Shown here: in pieces, positions 24,580-34,920 of the stretch
Layout of the letters: each line of letters begins with the position of its first letter
Position numbering within the stretch: the stretch's first letter is position 1
Origin: Apoda limacodes
Lineage: Eukaryota; Arthropoda; Insecta; Lepidoptera; Limacodidae
Reading direction: 5' to 3'
Assembly (NCBI GenBank): GCA_946406115.1
Contig: OX291547.1
Location: 19,101,001-19,165,000 of the forward strand
Length of the DNA: 64,000 nt
Position numbers and translations under genes: made by a program
Notes under the pieces: model-generated
The model's input: only the letters and a program-made list of their open reading frames with translations
The model's database searches: none
Told to the model about the DNA's origin: nothing

Positions 24580-24692
24580 AGTCCAATGATTTCGGAGATT
24601 ATTGGCTGTGACAGACGGACAGACAGACACATAAGTGATCTATAAGGGTTATTCCGTTTTTTTTCATTTGGATGTACGGAACCCTTAAAACG
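24580..24692. repeat. Diverged GTCCGTC/GGTTCCG repeat
   Basis: Contains gtgacagacggacagacaga, ctataagggtt and tgtacggaacccttaaaacg, in the same order as 9818-9977. Reverse-sense fragment of the larger GGTTCCGTACC family. Confidence 0.55.
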
Positions 24693-26640
24693 AGGTTTTG
24701 ACGAAAGGGTACTTTTTCGATTAAGAATAAAAATTAAGGATAAAAGCTACAGACCTAAAATTTAGCATCATGTATTTTCAGACCTTCTTCTTGACTTTGA
24801 GAAACATGATTTGATGATTATGGCTCAATACTTTCATCTTTCTTTTTTAAATCGGTTAAGAAATGCTAATAAGCACGACACTGTTTAACATTTGGTAATG
24901 TTATTATCGTGTAAGTGTAGCTATTCCTAGTACTTTTTTTGTATAATTTGGCTACACTGTGGAGGTCTGCGTATTCTTTTTTTAACCAAATTCAAAATAG
25001 CAGGAGGTTCTCAATTCGGATGTTTATATTTTTTTTTTCTATGTTCGGGACCTCCGCTAAGATCCGATGATGAGTTTCGGAGACAGACAACTCTTCAAAA
25101 AATTATAACAAATCAACCGCGATTGCTGGTATCACACAAATATGCATCTAGGCAATCACACAACATAACATCACGCCTGTACACTCGAGAGCAATTCATT
25201 GCTTTAGATGTCAAGAAGGAAATGTGACAAATATTTATCATAAATGGTAGTCATATGTATCTAAATAAGAGTGTTTATTTATATACATAGGTATTTCGAA
25301 CATAGGCGGAACTGTATATTGCGCGTGTGGGCGCCCCAGAATATCGGCCGCGTAAATTTTTATATAGGTATTAGGTGTGTAATAAAAAATACTTCAATTT
25401 TGTGGTATGATTGTTTACGCTATGCATGCACAGAGTGCGAAAAGGCTCCATATTGCAAGCTGTTCACAAGGAAGAGTTCGAAGATGCTCTATGAAGATTT
25501 TGACAGCTCTTCATTGTCTGTCAACAGGATATTACAACACGGTTGTACGTCCTGTATCGCTCGTAGATATGATTTTTCCAGAGTTTTTATTTCCCAGTAG
25601 GTACATAGATAGGTATGTTGGATGAGCTAAATGATCGCGTGAGGGAAATACGGTGCCAGGCTCCGGCGGCGTGCCGCTGCCGTCGCGACTGTCATGTTCC
25701 TGGTCACGCCATGCGCCACCACCACTTCGACCCACCACACCGTACCACATTCAAAAACAAGTACATACTACAGAGTGTTTTACTACCAGTAGTGCGCTTA
25801 TTTTTTGTGTAGTAATAGCAGGACATGTGTTTTCGCTTCTATATAAAAGTGGGCTGCAGCTTCCGACCGATAAATGACAAGATGGACTGGCGTAACGACT
25901 TTCTATAATATGCACTGCCAAATGTAAACGCAGGTGACGTCTTGGAGCTGTCCTTCTACAGGTATACTAAGAATAACAATATAATTTTTCGTGTGACCTG
26001 TGACCACCGTTAAATGTACCTTGACAGGCCTCGACGTCTTGGCCCGTTTCTTAGTAGTTATATACAGAGGATAGCCTCTTCCTCCAGTGGCTCTTTTGAA
26101 ACAAAAGTAAGTATTTGCTGCTTTGAGAAACGTAAACGTATAACCTAATACACAGAGCAAGAAAAACTAGGCGCTGCGCTGACGCTACTCGTCTGCGCGA
26201 TAGTTCAGAGTTCTGTGCCCAAATAGGATTCTGACAACGGCTCCGCTGGCTGGCTAGGCAGGTCCCGACTTCAAGCTTTTTGATTCAAGCGGTTTTCCTT
26301 TATATATTTTAAGAGTTTTTGTTATTTTTTTCTTTTACCAGAGTAAAACATGTTTCTACAGATACCTAAACACAAATAAGTAGGTACAGTTTTTTAAATT
26401 AAATGATAAAATGTCTGAAGTGTATGTAATTTTTTTTAAGTTTGAAATCTGGAATAGGGCAGTGGAGCCGATTTTAAAAACGACCGGAAAACAGTAACTA
26501 CAGTTTATCTATATTCACTTCACGAAAAACGTATACCCATAAGTATCAAAAAAAAAAACAAAATTAGGTATATAGGTATACATACATATATGTATATATC
26601 TACTACTATGTACTATGTGAAGGTATTTTAGGTATATATA
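24693..26640. other. Gene-free stretch with two GC-richer patches
   Basis: The patch at about 25410-25760 and the one at 25860-26200 are richer in GC than their surroundings and carry short open frames on both strands. None matches a family I know, and splice signals are not convincing. They could be unrecognised exons or old repeats. Confidence 0.35.
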
Positions 26641-26712
26641 AAATATATTTATTTATATTAAATTTACAATTGATTTATTACAAATAGTTTTATATAAAAA
26701 TATAAAATAAAA

Positions 26713-26916
26713 TTAGTCATTAAATAACCCACCCCTGATCATTCCTGGTGCAAAGGTGCCCATAATGCTTGCAACATTACCTCGCTGTATAGCGATGGCA
26801 ATCCTTTGCACCAAGAACGACCCAGAGCGTGAGTCTCCTGTCACTTTATTTAGTTTGTGGCCTATTTCTCCCACTAAGCACTTCGCATCCACACTCCAAC
26901 TGCCCAAGGTCTCCAC
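26713..26916 (-). pseudogene. Displaced C-terminal end of the retrotransposon protein
   Basis: This frame reads METLGSWSVDAK ... GDSRSGSFLVQRIAIAIQRGN and aligns with the end of the decayed relative at 10280-10500 (VETLGPWS ... DRSIGSYF ... NYNSTRKYCQPF). It belongs to the same protein as the 910-codon frame but lies in another frame. Between the two frames a third one carries LKYACLESLYES at about 26950-26918, which is the expected text for this gap, so two shifts are needed. Confidence 0.75.
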
Positions 26917-29578
26917 TGCGACTCATAAAGCGACTCCAAGCAAGCGTATTTAAGCCTTTTTTTGAGCAGGCGTCTTCGGCAGCGGCAGATGCAAAGAGCA
27001 GGGTGCGACTCAGGTGACTGGCGGCAACAGTGCTAACGCAAGTTGCGTCCCAGATCAGGCACTTCCCATTTTTCCATGGCACCAGAGACAGCCCGTCTGG
27101 TCTTTTTCCATCAGACCTGCTGAGACCTGGAGGCTCAAGCAAGCAGGGGACATTAGCCGATATAAGGGCTCTACGAACTATGTCATTCAGGGCATGGTGA
27201 CGCGGAAATCTCCCAATGCACCGCCGACAACTCAGGGCGTGATAACCATTGGCCTCCACCATGGAACCGCAGGTGCATATATGAGGTTCACACACCTTAC
27301 AGCCCAGACGGAGAGCCACCGCAATACGCAAAGAGTCATCATCGAGAAGAGTGCCCAGGTGAGGCGAAGGAACCGCTTGTAACCAAGCCCCGGACTCAGG
27401 TTGCGTCACAGCTCGTAGTCTGGCCTTATCGACTCCCAACGCACCCTCTAGCAATTGCTCTTGAAGCCTCTTTACCCCAACATCATCCCACGCCCGCTGA
27501 ACATGCAACAATTCTGGGACTGTAGCACCCGAGTTAAGGGCTAACCAAGCTGACACAGCATCAGACGTAAAAGGGATACTTCCCCCGTCACCATTAGAAG
27601 GAAGTAAAACAGTGACTAGGTTGGCAACCCCGTGCGCAGACGCCAGGAAAGCCGGCAGACCCACCTCCTTAGCGCAACGTATCCCGAGACCACCACATCG
27701 GACAGGCAGAGCTGCCTGAATCCACTGGGGACCATCAAGGGAGACATTAAGAAATGACTCAACAACCAATTTTAAACTTTCATCAAAAGATGAAATTTCC
27801 TCAGGGCAGAGCCAAGTTGGCGTAGTCCGCAATAAATAGGTGACCTTCGGAAGAGCGAAGCTCATGCGCAACAAGATGATCGCCACGTGTGCGGAAAGAG
27901 CCTTAAGACGTTCGTGAGCGGAAAGGAGAAAATGTTTTCTTGCATTTATGGCCTTAGGGACTCCAGAAATAAATATTGGGGAACCTAATAAGTTTAAGTC
28001 AGGAGTAGAAATTTCCTTAAGGCCAGGTAAAAGAGAATGAAAAAGAGAAATGTGTGTTCGAGCCTCAGTTCCACAGGCGAAGAACTCGCACTTCGAGGGA
28101 TTAACCTCTAGACCCAGGTCTTTAAGGCGGGGAACTAAGGCCTCCAGATCCTGAAACACGTCTTCTGGTTTACCCCCGATTGTGCCATCGTCTAGGTACC
28201 AGACGTTAAGAGCAGATTTGAGATCAGAGATTGCTTTGTGAATAGCCAGGCTAAACACAAGCGGACCGAGTGGGTCTCCCTGCTGGGCTCCCACTTTTGA
28301 AAGAATAAGATTTTTTTCGAAGAAAAGGTTGGAAGGAAGTCTATAGACTTGATGAAGGAAAGGGAAGAGAGACGGGATTTTATCCTTGACCTCATTCAAC
28401 AGAACGTCTCTTTCCAAAGAGTTGAACGCGTTGCGAATATCAAGTTTCAGCAAAATATTGCCTTCATTCTGCGGAGCCATGAGAAACGTTCGCGTGGCGT
28501 GGATAGCAGCTTCACAACCCAGACGTGTGCCAAATCCCAGTTGGTGCGGCTGCAAGTAACTGGCTATTTCTTCTTTGACAGAGAAGCAAGCTAGTTTGGC
28601 AGCCAAGCGGCGAAAAACGCTGCCCACCGCTATCGGTCTTAAACCACCATCTTTTTTGTTCAAAGCAAAAAGGGAGGCCCCGTAAAGATAAGGACACACA
28701 AGAGGATTTAACTGACCACTGAGCAGAAAGTTTGCTAGCTTGGTTAAACACCCTATAAGGCGCCTCCCATTTTCACCCGCCGACATGGAGGTCAACTCTT
28801 TAAGATGTGCTGGCCGGATCCCATCCAGGCCCGCCGCTGAACCTGCGTTAAAAGATCCTAACGCTAAAATTACGTCCTTTATCGTAACTGTTACCGTAGT
28901 AAACGTTGAGCCCGGATCAGGAGGAAACCTGAGAGGACGTGAAGGGCCCGGATGCTTTGATTCTAGCGCAGCCAGTGTGTCTGGATCCCGCCGTGCAAAG
29001 GAGTCGTCCGACATTAACAGGCGAACGGCACCTCTCAAATCCCCCTCAAAGACCTTTGATTCAATATTTTTCCGAATAGAGCGAAAACTGGTAGACACAG
29101 ACGACGGCATAGTAATGTCAATTTTATTAAAAAGACCCGACGACAAAACATTGGTTTTAACTTTTGACGTCAAATTCCCAGGTGACTCTTTCGAAGGCAT
29201 TTTCAGAGCTGTATATGCGAAAGAAAGAAGAGCCCCCCACTCATCCAAGCCATTGTTAGCGACACATGAGTCTATAACGTCACACAGCTTGCCGGCCGCC
29301 TGGTTCCGAGCACCCTTAGGAATGTGATGGAGAACTGGTATACTTCCTTTGAAATAAGCAAGCCTGTCTAGAGAATTTTGAGCAGGTGGCGATGTTGGCG
29401 TCCCCTGTACCGTTGAAGTAGTGCTACTTGTTTCGATCGGAGAAACATGTGCGGCCGCAACTGAACAAAGCACTCGCTTGTGCATGCGCCCAATATGCAC
29501 ATTCAAACCATGTAAGGAGAAACCACGTGAAGACCCTGGACAGTGTGGACAAGTTAATTGTGTAGGCGTTACACTCAT
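26846..29578 (-). CDS. Reverse transcriptase / restriction-like endonuclease polyprotein
   Basis: 910 codons from the ATG at 29578. An N-terminal C2H2 finger uses C10, C13, H28 and H33 and probably binds target DNA. The reverse transcriptase spans about residues 290-560: KKDGGLRPIAVG near 308-319, LKLDIRNAFNS with catalytic D380, AQQGDPLGP at 431-439 and YLDD at 461-464. A thumb-like helical region follows. The C-terminal part has a cysteine-histidine knuckle (C768, C770, H780, C784), RFPRHHALNDIVRRAL at 790-805 and the nuclease motif with E815, R826-P827-D828 and D844 (WDATC). All catalytic positions I can judge are intact. After about residue 872 the reading frame leaves the family sequence: a run of seven A on the minus strand (26957-26963) marks the likely one-base shift. 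Residues after that point are not native. Confidence 0.9.
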   Translation of the reverse strand: MSVTPTQLTCPHCPGSSRGFSLHGLNVHIGRMHKRVLCSVAAAHVSPIETSSTTSTVQGTPTSPPAQNSLDRLAYFKGSIPVLHHIPKGARNQAAGKLCDVIDSCVANNGLDEWGALLSFAYTALKMPSKESPGNLTSKVKTNVLSSGLFNKIDITMPSSVSTSFRSIRKNIESKVFEGDLRGAVRLLMSDDSFARRDPDTLAALESKHPGPSRPLRFPPDPGSTFTTVTVTIKDVILALGSFNAGSAAGLDGIRPAHLKELTSMSAGENGRRLIGCLTKLANFLLSGQLNPLVCPYLYGASLFALNKKDGGLRPIAVGSVFRRLAAKLACFSVKEEIASYLQPHQLGFGTRLGCEAAIHATRTFLMAPQNEGNILLKLDIRNAFNSLERDVLLNEVKDKIPSLFPFLHQVYRLPSNLFFEKNLILSKVGAQQGDPLGPLVFSLAIHKAISDLKSALNVWYLDDGTIGGKPEDVFQDLEALVPRLKDLGLEVNPSKCEFFACGTEARTHISLFHSLLPGLKEISTPDLNLLGSPIFISGVPKAINARKHFLLSAHERLKALSAHVAIILLRMSFALPKVTYLLRTTPTWLCPEEISSFDESLKLVVESFLNVSLDGPQWIQAALPVRCGGLGIRCAKEVGLPAFLASAHGVANLVTVLLPSNGDGGSIPFTSDAVSAWLALNSGATVPELLHVQRAWDDVGVKRLQEQLLEGALGVDKARLRAVTQPESGAWLQAVPSPHLGTLLDDDSLRIAVALRLGCKVCEPHICTCGSMVEANGYHALSCRRCIGRFPRHHALNDIVRRALISANVPCLLEPPGLSRSDGKRPDGLSLVPWKNGKCLIWDATCVSTVAASHLSRTLLFASAAAEDACSKKGLNTLAWSRFMSRSGDLGQLECGCEVLSGRNRPQTK

Positions 29579-29690
29579 ATTAACAAAAAATAAATAACCA
29601 GATAATACAATAGGTATCTTTAAAATTATATAAAATAAAATACCCTCTGATAAAAAATATATTATATAACAGTAGTTATATTTACAAAGG

Positions 29691-29754
29691 ATATTTTAGA
29701 AATATAACATTTGAAGTAGGTTCAGGAACTTCAAATGTTCTATTTCTAAAATAT
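29691..29754. repeat. 26-bp inverted repeat upstream of the retrotransposon
   Basis: The left arm 29691-29716 and the right arm 29729-29754 pair with a single mismatch (atattttagaaatataacat against its inverse), around a 12-base spacer. It lies 113 bases before the retrotransposon start codon. It may be part of the element's 5' region or a separate small hairpin element. Confidence 0.8.
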
Positions 29755-30035
29755 ATATGGTAAGTAGTTTGAATGCTTCATCCCTGCCTGGCTATTCTAA
29801 GAAACAGTCATACATACAAGCGCGGTACTATTATAACCTATTGTTACCTCTTTGACCCAAAAGAGTGCCAACGGAGTCCTATTATATGCTTACACTGTCT
29901 AACTGTCTGTCTGTCCCACCATTAAAGGGTTGTATATATTTAAGACTGAAGTTGGTAGAATCCTGGCATTTTTACAGAATATATGTTATAATGGCGAATT
30001 TCCTAACACATAATAAAAAGAAAAAAAAATTAAGA

Positions 30036-30485
30036 GGGGTACATACTCATCCAAGAAACACGTTTTCATTGTTTTTGCTCTATCGTAAAAATAGTAATAC
30101 AGTAAAGCTTCAAACTTGCAGTGATTATAGTTTTAGCTCTAAAGAAAACAACAAATAATAAAAAACGACCAAGTGTGAGACAGGCCTTAGCTTTGGCTTA
30201 ATTACCATCTTAAATTACCGTATCAGCGCCATGTAGCATCATCATTCATCATGTTCTAGATTCTCAGGATAAACAATTACATATTTATTTATTAAAAACG
30301 ATATTTAAAGTAAAGCAATGTCGAGTTTGGTCCGTAATTGGATGGGTGACCGCTACGCGGCACACTTTTTGTTTTTGTTTGTGTTCGGTAATTACGTGAA
30401 TGGTGGTACTCAATCCACGGTGTGCGAGTCCGACTCGCACTTGTGCGATTTTTTGGATTTTGTGGATAGTCGACCCCCCAAAAAT
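30036..30485 (+). mobile_element. 5S-rRNA-derived composite repeat, copy 1
   Basis: The left block (ccaagaaacacgttttcatt, gtttttgctctatcgtaaaa, ataataaaaaacgaccaagt) is followed at 30297-30360 by a segment derived from 5S rRNA (aaagcaatgtcgagtttggt and ttggatgggtgaccgct), then by gcggcacactttttg, taattacgtgaatgg and the end module gtgcgagtccgactcgcact. The 5S part covers the region of the internal promoter's box C of 5S genes. Other copies are at 54858-55372 and 58246-59016. It is non-coding; 5S-headed retroposons are known as SINE3, but here the 5S part sits inside the repeat. Confidence 0.75.
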
Positions 30486-30589
30486 CCGCGCGTACATATA
30501 GAAGTCTGATACTATTTTTACCTTACAATGGATTATTTAGAAAACTACCTAGTTTTAGATTACGAGTATGTAAAGCTTTAATATAAGGT

Positions 30590-30745
30590 GCGTTTTATTC
30601 ACTGCTTCAATGCGTTTAATGTCATAATCCTGCCAAGTTAAAAAAACATAAAATCTGAATGACACATTTGGCTCATTCTTTTTAGTCGGATTATTGACAT
30701 TAAGCGCATAATGTACATTATGTCAGCGAACAGAACGCGACTAAA
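30590..30745. mobile_element. Small MITE-like inverted repeat
   Basis: The left end gcgttttattcactgcttca and gcgtttaatgtcataatcc pair with the right end (ggattattgacattaagcgc ... cgaacagaacgc), so the 156-bp piece folds on itself with some mismatches. No coding capacity. Confidence 0.55.
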
Positions 30746-31157
30746 ATAAAGTTTATAGACGGAGTTAAGACGATATCAATAAATTTTACTTTTTTGTTTT
30801 TTTTTTCAATTACTCTGAGCTAGTTTCTTATAACAGGAACAGGAACAGGTAGCTAAAGTGTGTGTGTAAAATAAGGGCAGCTGCATGCATGCGATCGAAG
30901 TGCGGCGCAGACAGGCCGCCTGTACAACCGCGACGACCAATGGGGACGCAGAAGTGAAGTCATCTTAGCACTCTTGATATTTATTTATTTTGCAGCTGCC
31001 CCGAAAGGAAGCACTAATCAAACTCTCGGTTACAATATAAACAATGTATAGTAATCATTTCGGTTTGGTTATAGTTTTAGGTTACGTACAAATTGTTTTT
31101 CTGATATTAGTGCTAAATATTAAAAAAAAAATTTATTAAAAAACCAAGTTGTGTAAT

Positions 31158-31409
31158 CATAGACATAGCGAACTAGACATAGAATTTCCTAGCTAGATGT
31201 GAAAAAAATGGTAGCAAAAGTATGACAGAGACGAAGCAAACCAACGGTCTGTCTCTTTCTAACTTGTTCTAATAAACATAAACAAACAAAATGGCGTTGA
31301 TAGAAAGAGAAAAGAGACCACAGGTTTGCTTTGTTTCTTGCTAAAGAATGTTCAAATATGTGAGGTTATTGCTCAGTCCATAGCACAAATTCTATCTACA
31401 AAGTCTATG
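31158..31409 (+). mobile_element. MITE 'catagac', copy 1
   Basis: A 252-bp repeat with short inverted ends, catagac and gtctatg. Inner blocks cctagctagatgtgaaaaaa, aaagtatgacagagacgaag and gaaaagagaccacaggtttg recur at 42004-42206 and 55640-55890 and, in reverse, at 58364-58450. It encodes nothing. Confidence 0.75.
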
Positions 31410-32199
31410 GATATTTATAAACTTTTATGTTTCTTCTTATTGTTTTGCACCATCTGAAGATTTTATTTCATACTCGCCTCTAATGTTATTCTATTTATTA
31501 AAGTAATAATTATGGATTACTTAAAAAAATGTTTTGGCGATACATTTCAATAAACAAAAAAAATTAAATTAAATTATGTTTATAAATAACTATATCGCTT
31601 GTGTGTGAGCGGCCTAACTGCACTCTATCGTAGAAAACGATTAAAATTCAAACCCCGTAGAATTGTAATTACTTCCAGGTCTGGCCAGAGTTCTGAATAC
31701 TTTTATTCCTGCTTAGTAATTAAGTTTAATCCTAGTTTTACGTCTTGAGCAATGAGTATAGTTTGAAGTAGGTAATCAACCTCTGCATCTAAGTTTAATC
31801 GTTATAATAACAGTAACTTGACCTAATTCCTTATTTCTTTGTAAGACACAAGTTAACACTCATAGGTTTTACAAGAAAGCAACTTTTGGGTACGTTATAT
31901 TAGTGATTTCCAAGCAAGACCTGCAAGCTTTACGCTTTAATGTACCTGCCTATTACTGTTTTTTCTATAAGCAAAACATAACAAAAACGTGTTTCTTCCC
32001 TAATACCACGTCCATATTTTTAAAATTTTATCCTTGTGACATTTTAAAAAGTGCTGTGTAAACTAGTGTCAAGTTCCAAGACATAGATTAATATACCTTC
32101 AGACTCAGAACTCTCTTGCTTGGGTTCCTAGTACTTATATTTGTCTATCTAGAATTATGCTGAATAGGTATATTTATATAGAAGTACCTGGAGGACCAG
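31410..32199. other. Gene-free stretch
   Basis: AT-rich; no gene, RNA or repeat with a second copy recognised. Confidence 0.45.
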
Positions 32200-32480
32200 G
32201 TTTTTAACAACGCCATTTATTGTCAAGTAGCTGTAGTGTGGCTGTTTCGGTAAAAACAATAGTTGCCAGGAACAGTCATATTTTTCAGTTTATCATTAGG
32301 TACCCGAAAACACGGATAAAACGACGTTTTCTAAAAATGAAACCTAGCTTGATTGATTTATTGACCCCGAAACCCGCAGCATACTAAATTTTATGAAAAT
32401 CGTTGGAGCCGTTTTCGATATTCAGATTATAAATAAATATACATATATAAAAGAATTGCTCGTTTTATAGTATTAGATAG
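32200..32480 (+). repeat. 'gagccgttttcga' repeat, copy
   Basis: The order aacgccatttattgtcaagt, ctgtttcggtaaaaacaata, cgacgttttctaaaaatgaa, gcatactaaattttatgaaa, gagccgttttcgatattcag and aagaattgctcgttttat is the same as in 45800-46165. Confidence 0.75.
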
Positions 32481-32995
32481 GTAATATTTGTTTGTTTGTC
32501 ACTTTATAACTCAAGAATGACTGAGTTATATAAATTTATTCACAATCTCAAATAAATTGGTTCTTAATTATTTTTTTATACTTACATAGTTATGTCCTAC
32601 TATTTATTATAAAAGAAAGGTTTACATATTTGTTTGATTGTCGCTTTTATAATTTTATTGCGTTTATATAAGAACTCAAAAGCTTATAAATCAGAAGTAG
32701 GTATATGATCGATGTATAAAGCTGACAATTATCCCACACACATCTTAGTAGTCATTCTCATCTACATGTATATGTATATAAAATAAACAACATCTCAATA
32801 ATCTGCTTGAACGTGTTTTCTACGAATTCTAAGTATAAATATAGATTAGCGTTTAACTTGGCGTTGTTTGTTCCTCTATAGCCCGCGTACTAAAGCGGTA
32901 TCTGCCGGCGTTTATTTACTTTGTTCTAAATAATGGCTGGTGTATACAATGCCGGTAACTGAACTCCGTTAAACAACTTTCGATATGATGTTATT

Positions 32996-33090
32996 AAAAA
33001 CCGAGCAAGTGCGAGTCGGACTCGCGTACCGAGGATTCCGTACCAGTACCAAATGCACGAGCCCGACTTGCATTTGACCAGTGTTTATTA
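32996..33090 (-). repeat. Fragment of the GGTTCCGTACC repeat end module
   Basis: aaaccgagcaagtgcgagtc, ggactcgcgtacc and ggattccgtacca form the terminal module of the family in reverse. The body is absent. Confidence 0.55.
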
Positions 33091-34318
33091 GGTGCGTTCT
33101 ATTGACGGCATTAAGAGCTATGACATCGCATTAGCATTGAAATCGTCCTGTTCACTATATGAAAACAAATAATATGGCCGTTCACTATTTGACAGTGCAT
33201 CCACTACTCTACCTCCCGAGCATGTGCAACCAATGCGATGAATGCGGTCCGGAAGTGACGTCATAGCGAATTAATTTTTGGTCAACAAAACGCCCCTATT
33301 ATTGGTTGTTTAACCCTAGGGCTTGCAATATAATCGCTTTAAGTCTCAATCTTGTATGAAACTTTATAAGAACGTATCTATTTACTATACTGATCTCTTC
33401 GGACAAAACACTTCGTATAATTATAATACAACTACACATACAGGTAAATTCGTTTAATCATTAATCTTGTATGTATGCATTACCGTTTATACGGCTGAAA
33501 CAACAAAATGTTTCTTGTATAGATTTTTTAAATTTTTACTTATTGGATTTTTTATTAATTATTTGTTAGGAAATCTGCCATATTAATAAAAATAACTAAT
33601 ATTCTGTGAAAAATCCTGGCCTCTACCTACTTTGGTCTAAAAGATAGAGGTAGGTATAGAACTTCTTTGGCACCCTTAGGGTAGGGAACCCTGAAAATTA
33701 CATATTTTACTGGATGCAGTCAGTAATTCTATCAATGTATTATATTAATATCCTACCATATCTAAATAATTTTTTTTTATTAGATTATATTAGTATTATT
33801 TTTTATTAGTATTATTTATACTAAAAAGCGTGTAACTGGGTCCACTTACTGGCATTGTGTAAACCGTGCATGAAGAACTATGTAACGTACATTGAAAAAA
33901 ACAGCCACAAGAGCTCAGCTAATGATGTCTAAGCAGAGGAAATTTGTAAACGAAGATACAAAAACCGCAATAGGCTAGCTAACAATGTGTTCAAGGATGA
34001 TAAATTTTTTATTTCATAAAAAATAATTGATTCCACGATAAAACTCATGTCACATAAAATTTTAAGATATACTTCTGAAATGCCGTTTATATTTAGCCGT
34101 TCAAATTTTGACTAGTACTGTTTTAGACCTCATTTTCAATAAGTAGTTAATTTTTAGAATAACATAATAAGTAATAATAGGTCTCGAAGTGTAGGTACAT
34201 ACATTACATTTATTTTTAAGAACTTTGATATTTTTGACATTTTTCTAGACGCGCCGCCGCGATACCTCGACTGACAAGGTTGTAGTTTCGTAGTGTATGT
34301 GTGTATGTTCACGGCGAG
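33091..34318. other. Gene-free stretch
   Basis: A GC-richer piece at about 33100-33280 with gaagtgacgtcatagcg has no known identity; a similar short piece (gaagtgaagtcatcttag) occurs near 30951. The rest is AT-rich background. Confidence 0.35.
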
Positions 34319-34545
34319 GGTTTTTTTTATACTACTCATGTGGCAAACAAGCTTACGGTCGGCTTGATAGTTGGCGGTCACCGCAGCCTATGGACGCTTG
34401 CAACACCCAGGGCATCACTCACGCGTTGCCGACCCTTCAAAAATCTAATAACTTCTTTCTTGAGAACTCCATACTGTAGTCCTTAGAGAAAACCTTGGTA
34501 GCTCATTCCACAACCTGTGGAAGGAAGTTTCTCTGAAACCGAACT
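34319..34545 (-). pseudogene. LINE 3' end remnant
   Basis: The minus strand carries text equivalent to the end of the LINE coding region at 59887-60222: RLWNELP at about 34516-34496, a displaced FSLRTT segment and a final part equivalent to LKGRQR near 34430. Shifts and stops break it. The plus-strand sequence (gtggcaaacaagcttacggt, agcctatggacgcttgcaac) is a very common lepidopteran repeat. Confidence 0.75.
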
Positions 34546-34854
34546 GTGATGTAGGTACTATGTAATTTTAACCTCCCACGTTTCAATCTCGCAGAGGTTT
34601 CATCTGAACTTTTTTATTTGAATCTGAGCATCCAAGACAGATGACTTTTAGAAAAACTCGACCGTTACTCGTGATGACCTGTAAGTATACCGACATAAAA
34701 ACAACCCATTCATACTGAATGACAGTAAAAACTTGACTCTCGATAAGCCGTATAAGGTAGTCTGCTTCCCTATTTTTCTCTTGATTACAGTTGTAATCAA
34801 TAATTTAATCTATTTCACGCTTCTAGCGAAATAGATGAATGAATTGATGACAAT

Positions 34855-34920
34855 AGTGACCGGTAGATTCGATTATATTTACTACAGCTACAGTGTAGCT
34901 GTTTATCTTAGCCGGTCACT
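34855..34920. repeat. Nested inverted repeat
   Basis: Outer arms agtgaccgg and ccggtcact flank the inner hairpin acagctacagtgtagctgt. Small self-complementary unit; no further copy seen. Confidence 0.55.

Larger units (their letters stand above)
26713..29578 (-). mobile_element. Non-LTR retrotransposon with zinc finger, YLDD reverse transcriptase and restriction-like endonuclease
   Basis: A single-ORF element on the minus strand. The domain order (C2H2 finger, reverse transcriptase, cysteine-histidine knuckle, PD-type nuclease) is that of the R2/NeSL/CRE group of non-LTR elements, which nick a target with the endonuclease and prime cDNA synthesis there. The coding frame runs from 29578 and is open for 910 codons; homology to the relative at 10280-12969 shows that the true end lies beyond, at about 26713, after two frameshifts. 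I see no upstream ORF1. The 3' side (26640-26712) is AT-rich with possible AATAAA signals on the minus strand. Exact ends and any target duplication were not determined. The clade is left open because the YLDD box differs from the FADD/YADD boxes of the well-known members. Confidence 0.85.

Noticed and set aside
27014..29327. Plus-strand open frames of 195 and 122 codons
   Set aside because: They lie opposite the retrotransposon gene on the minus strand and are shadows of its coding frame.
30297..30360. A possible 5S rRNA gene
   Set aside because: Only the middle part of 5S rRNA is present and the same fragment recurs with the same non-5S neighbours at 55.2, 58.6 and 58.9 kb.
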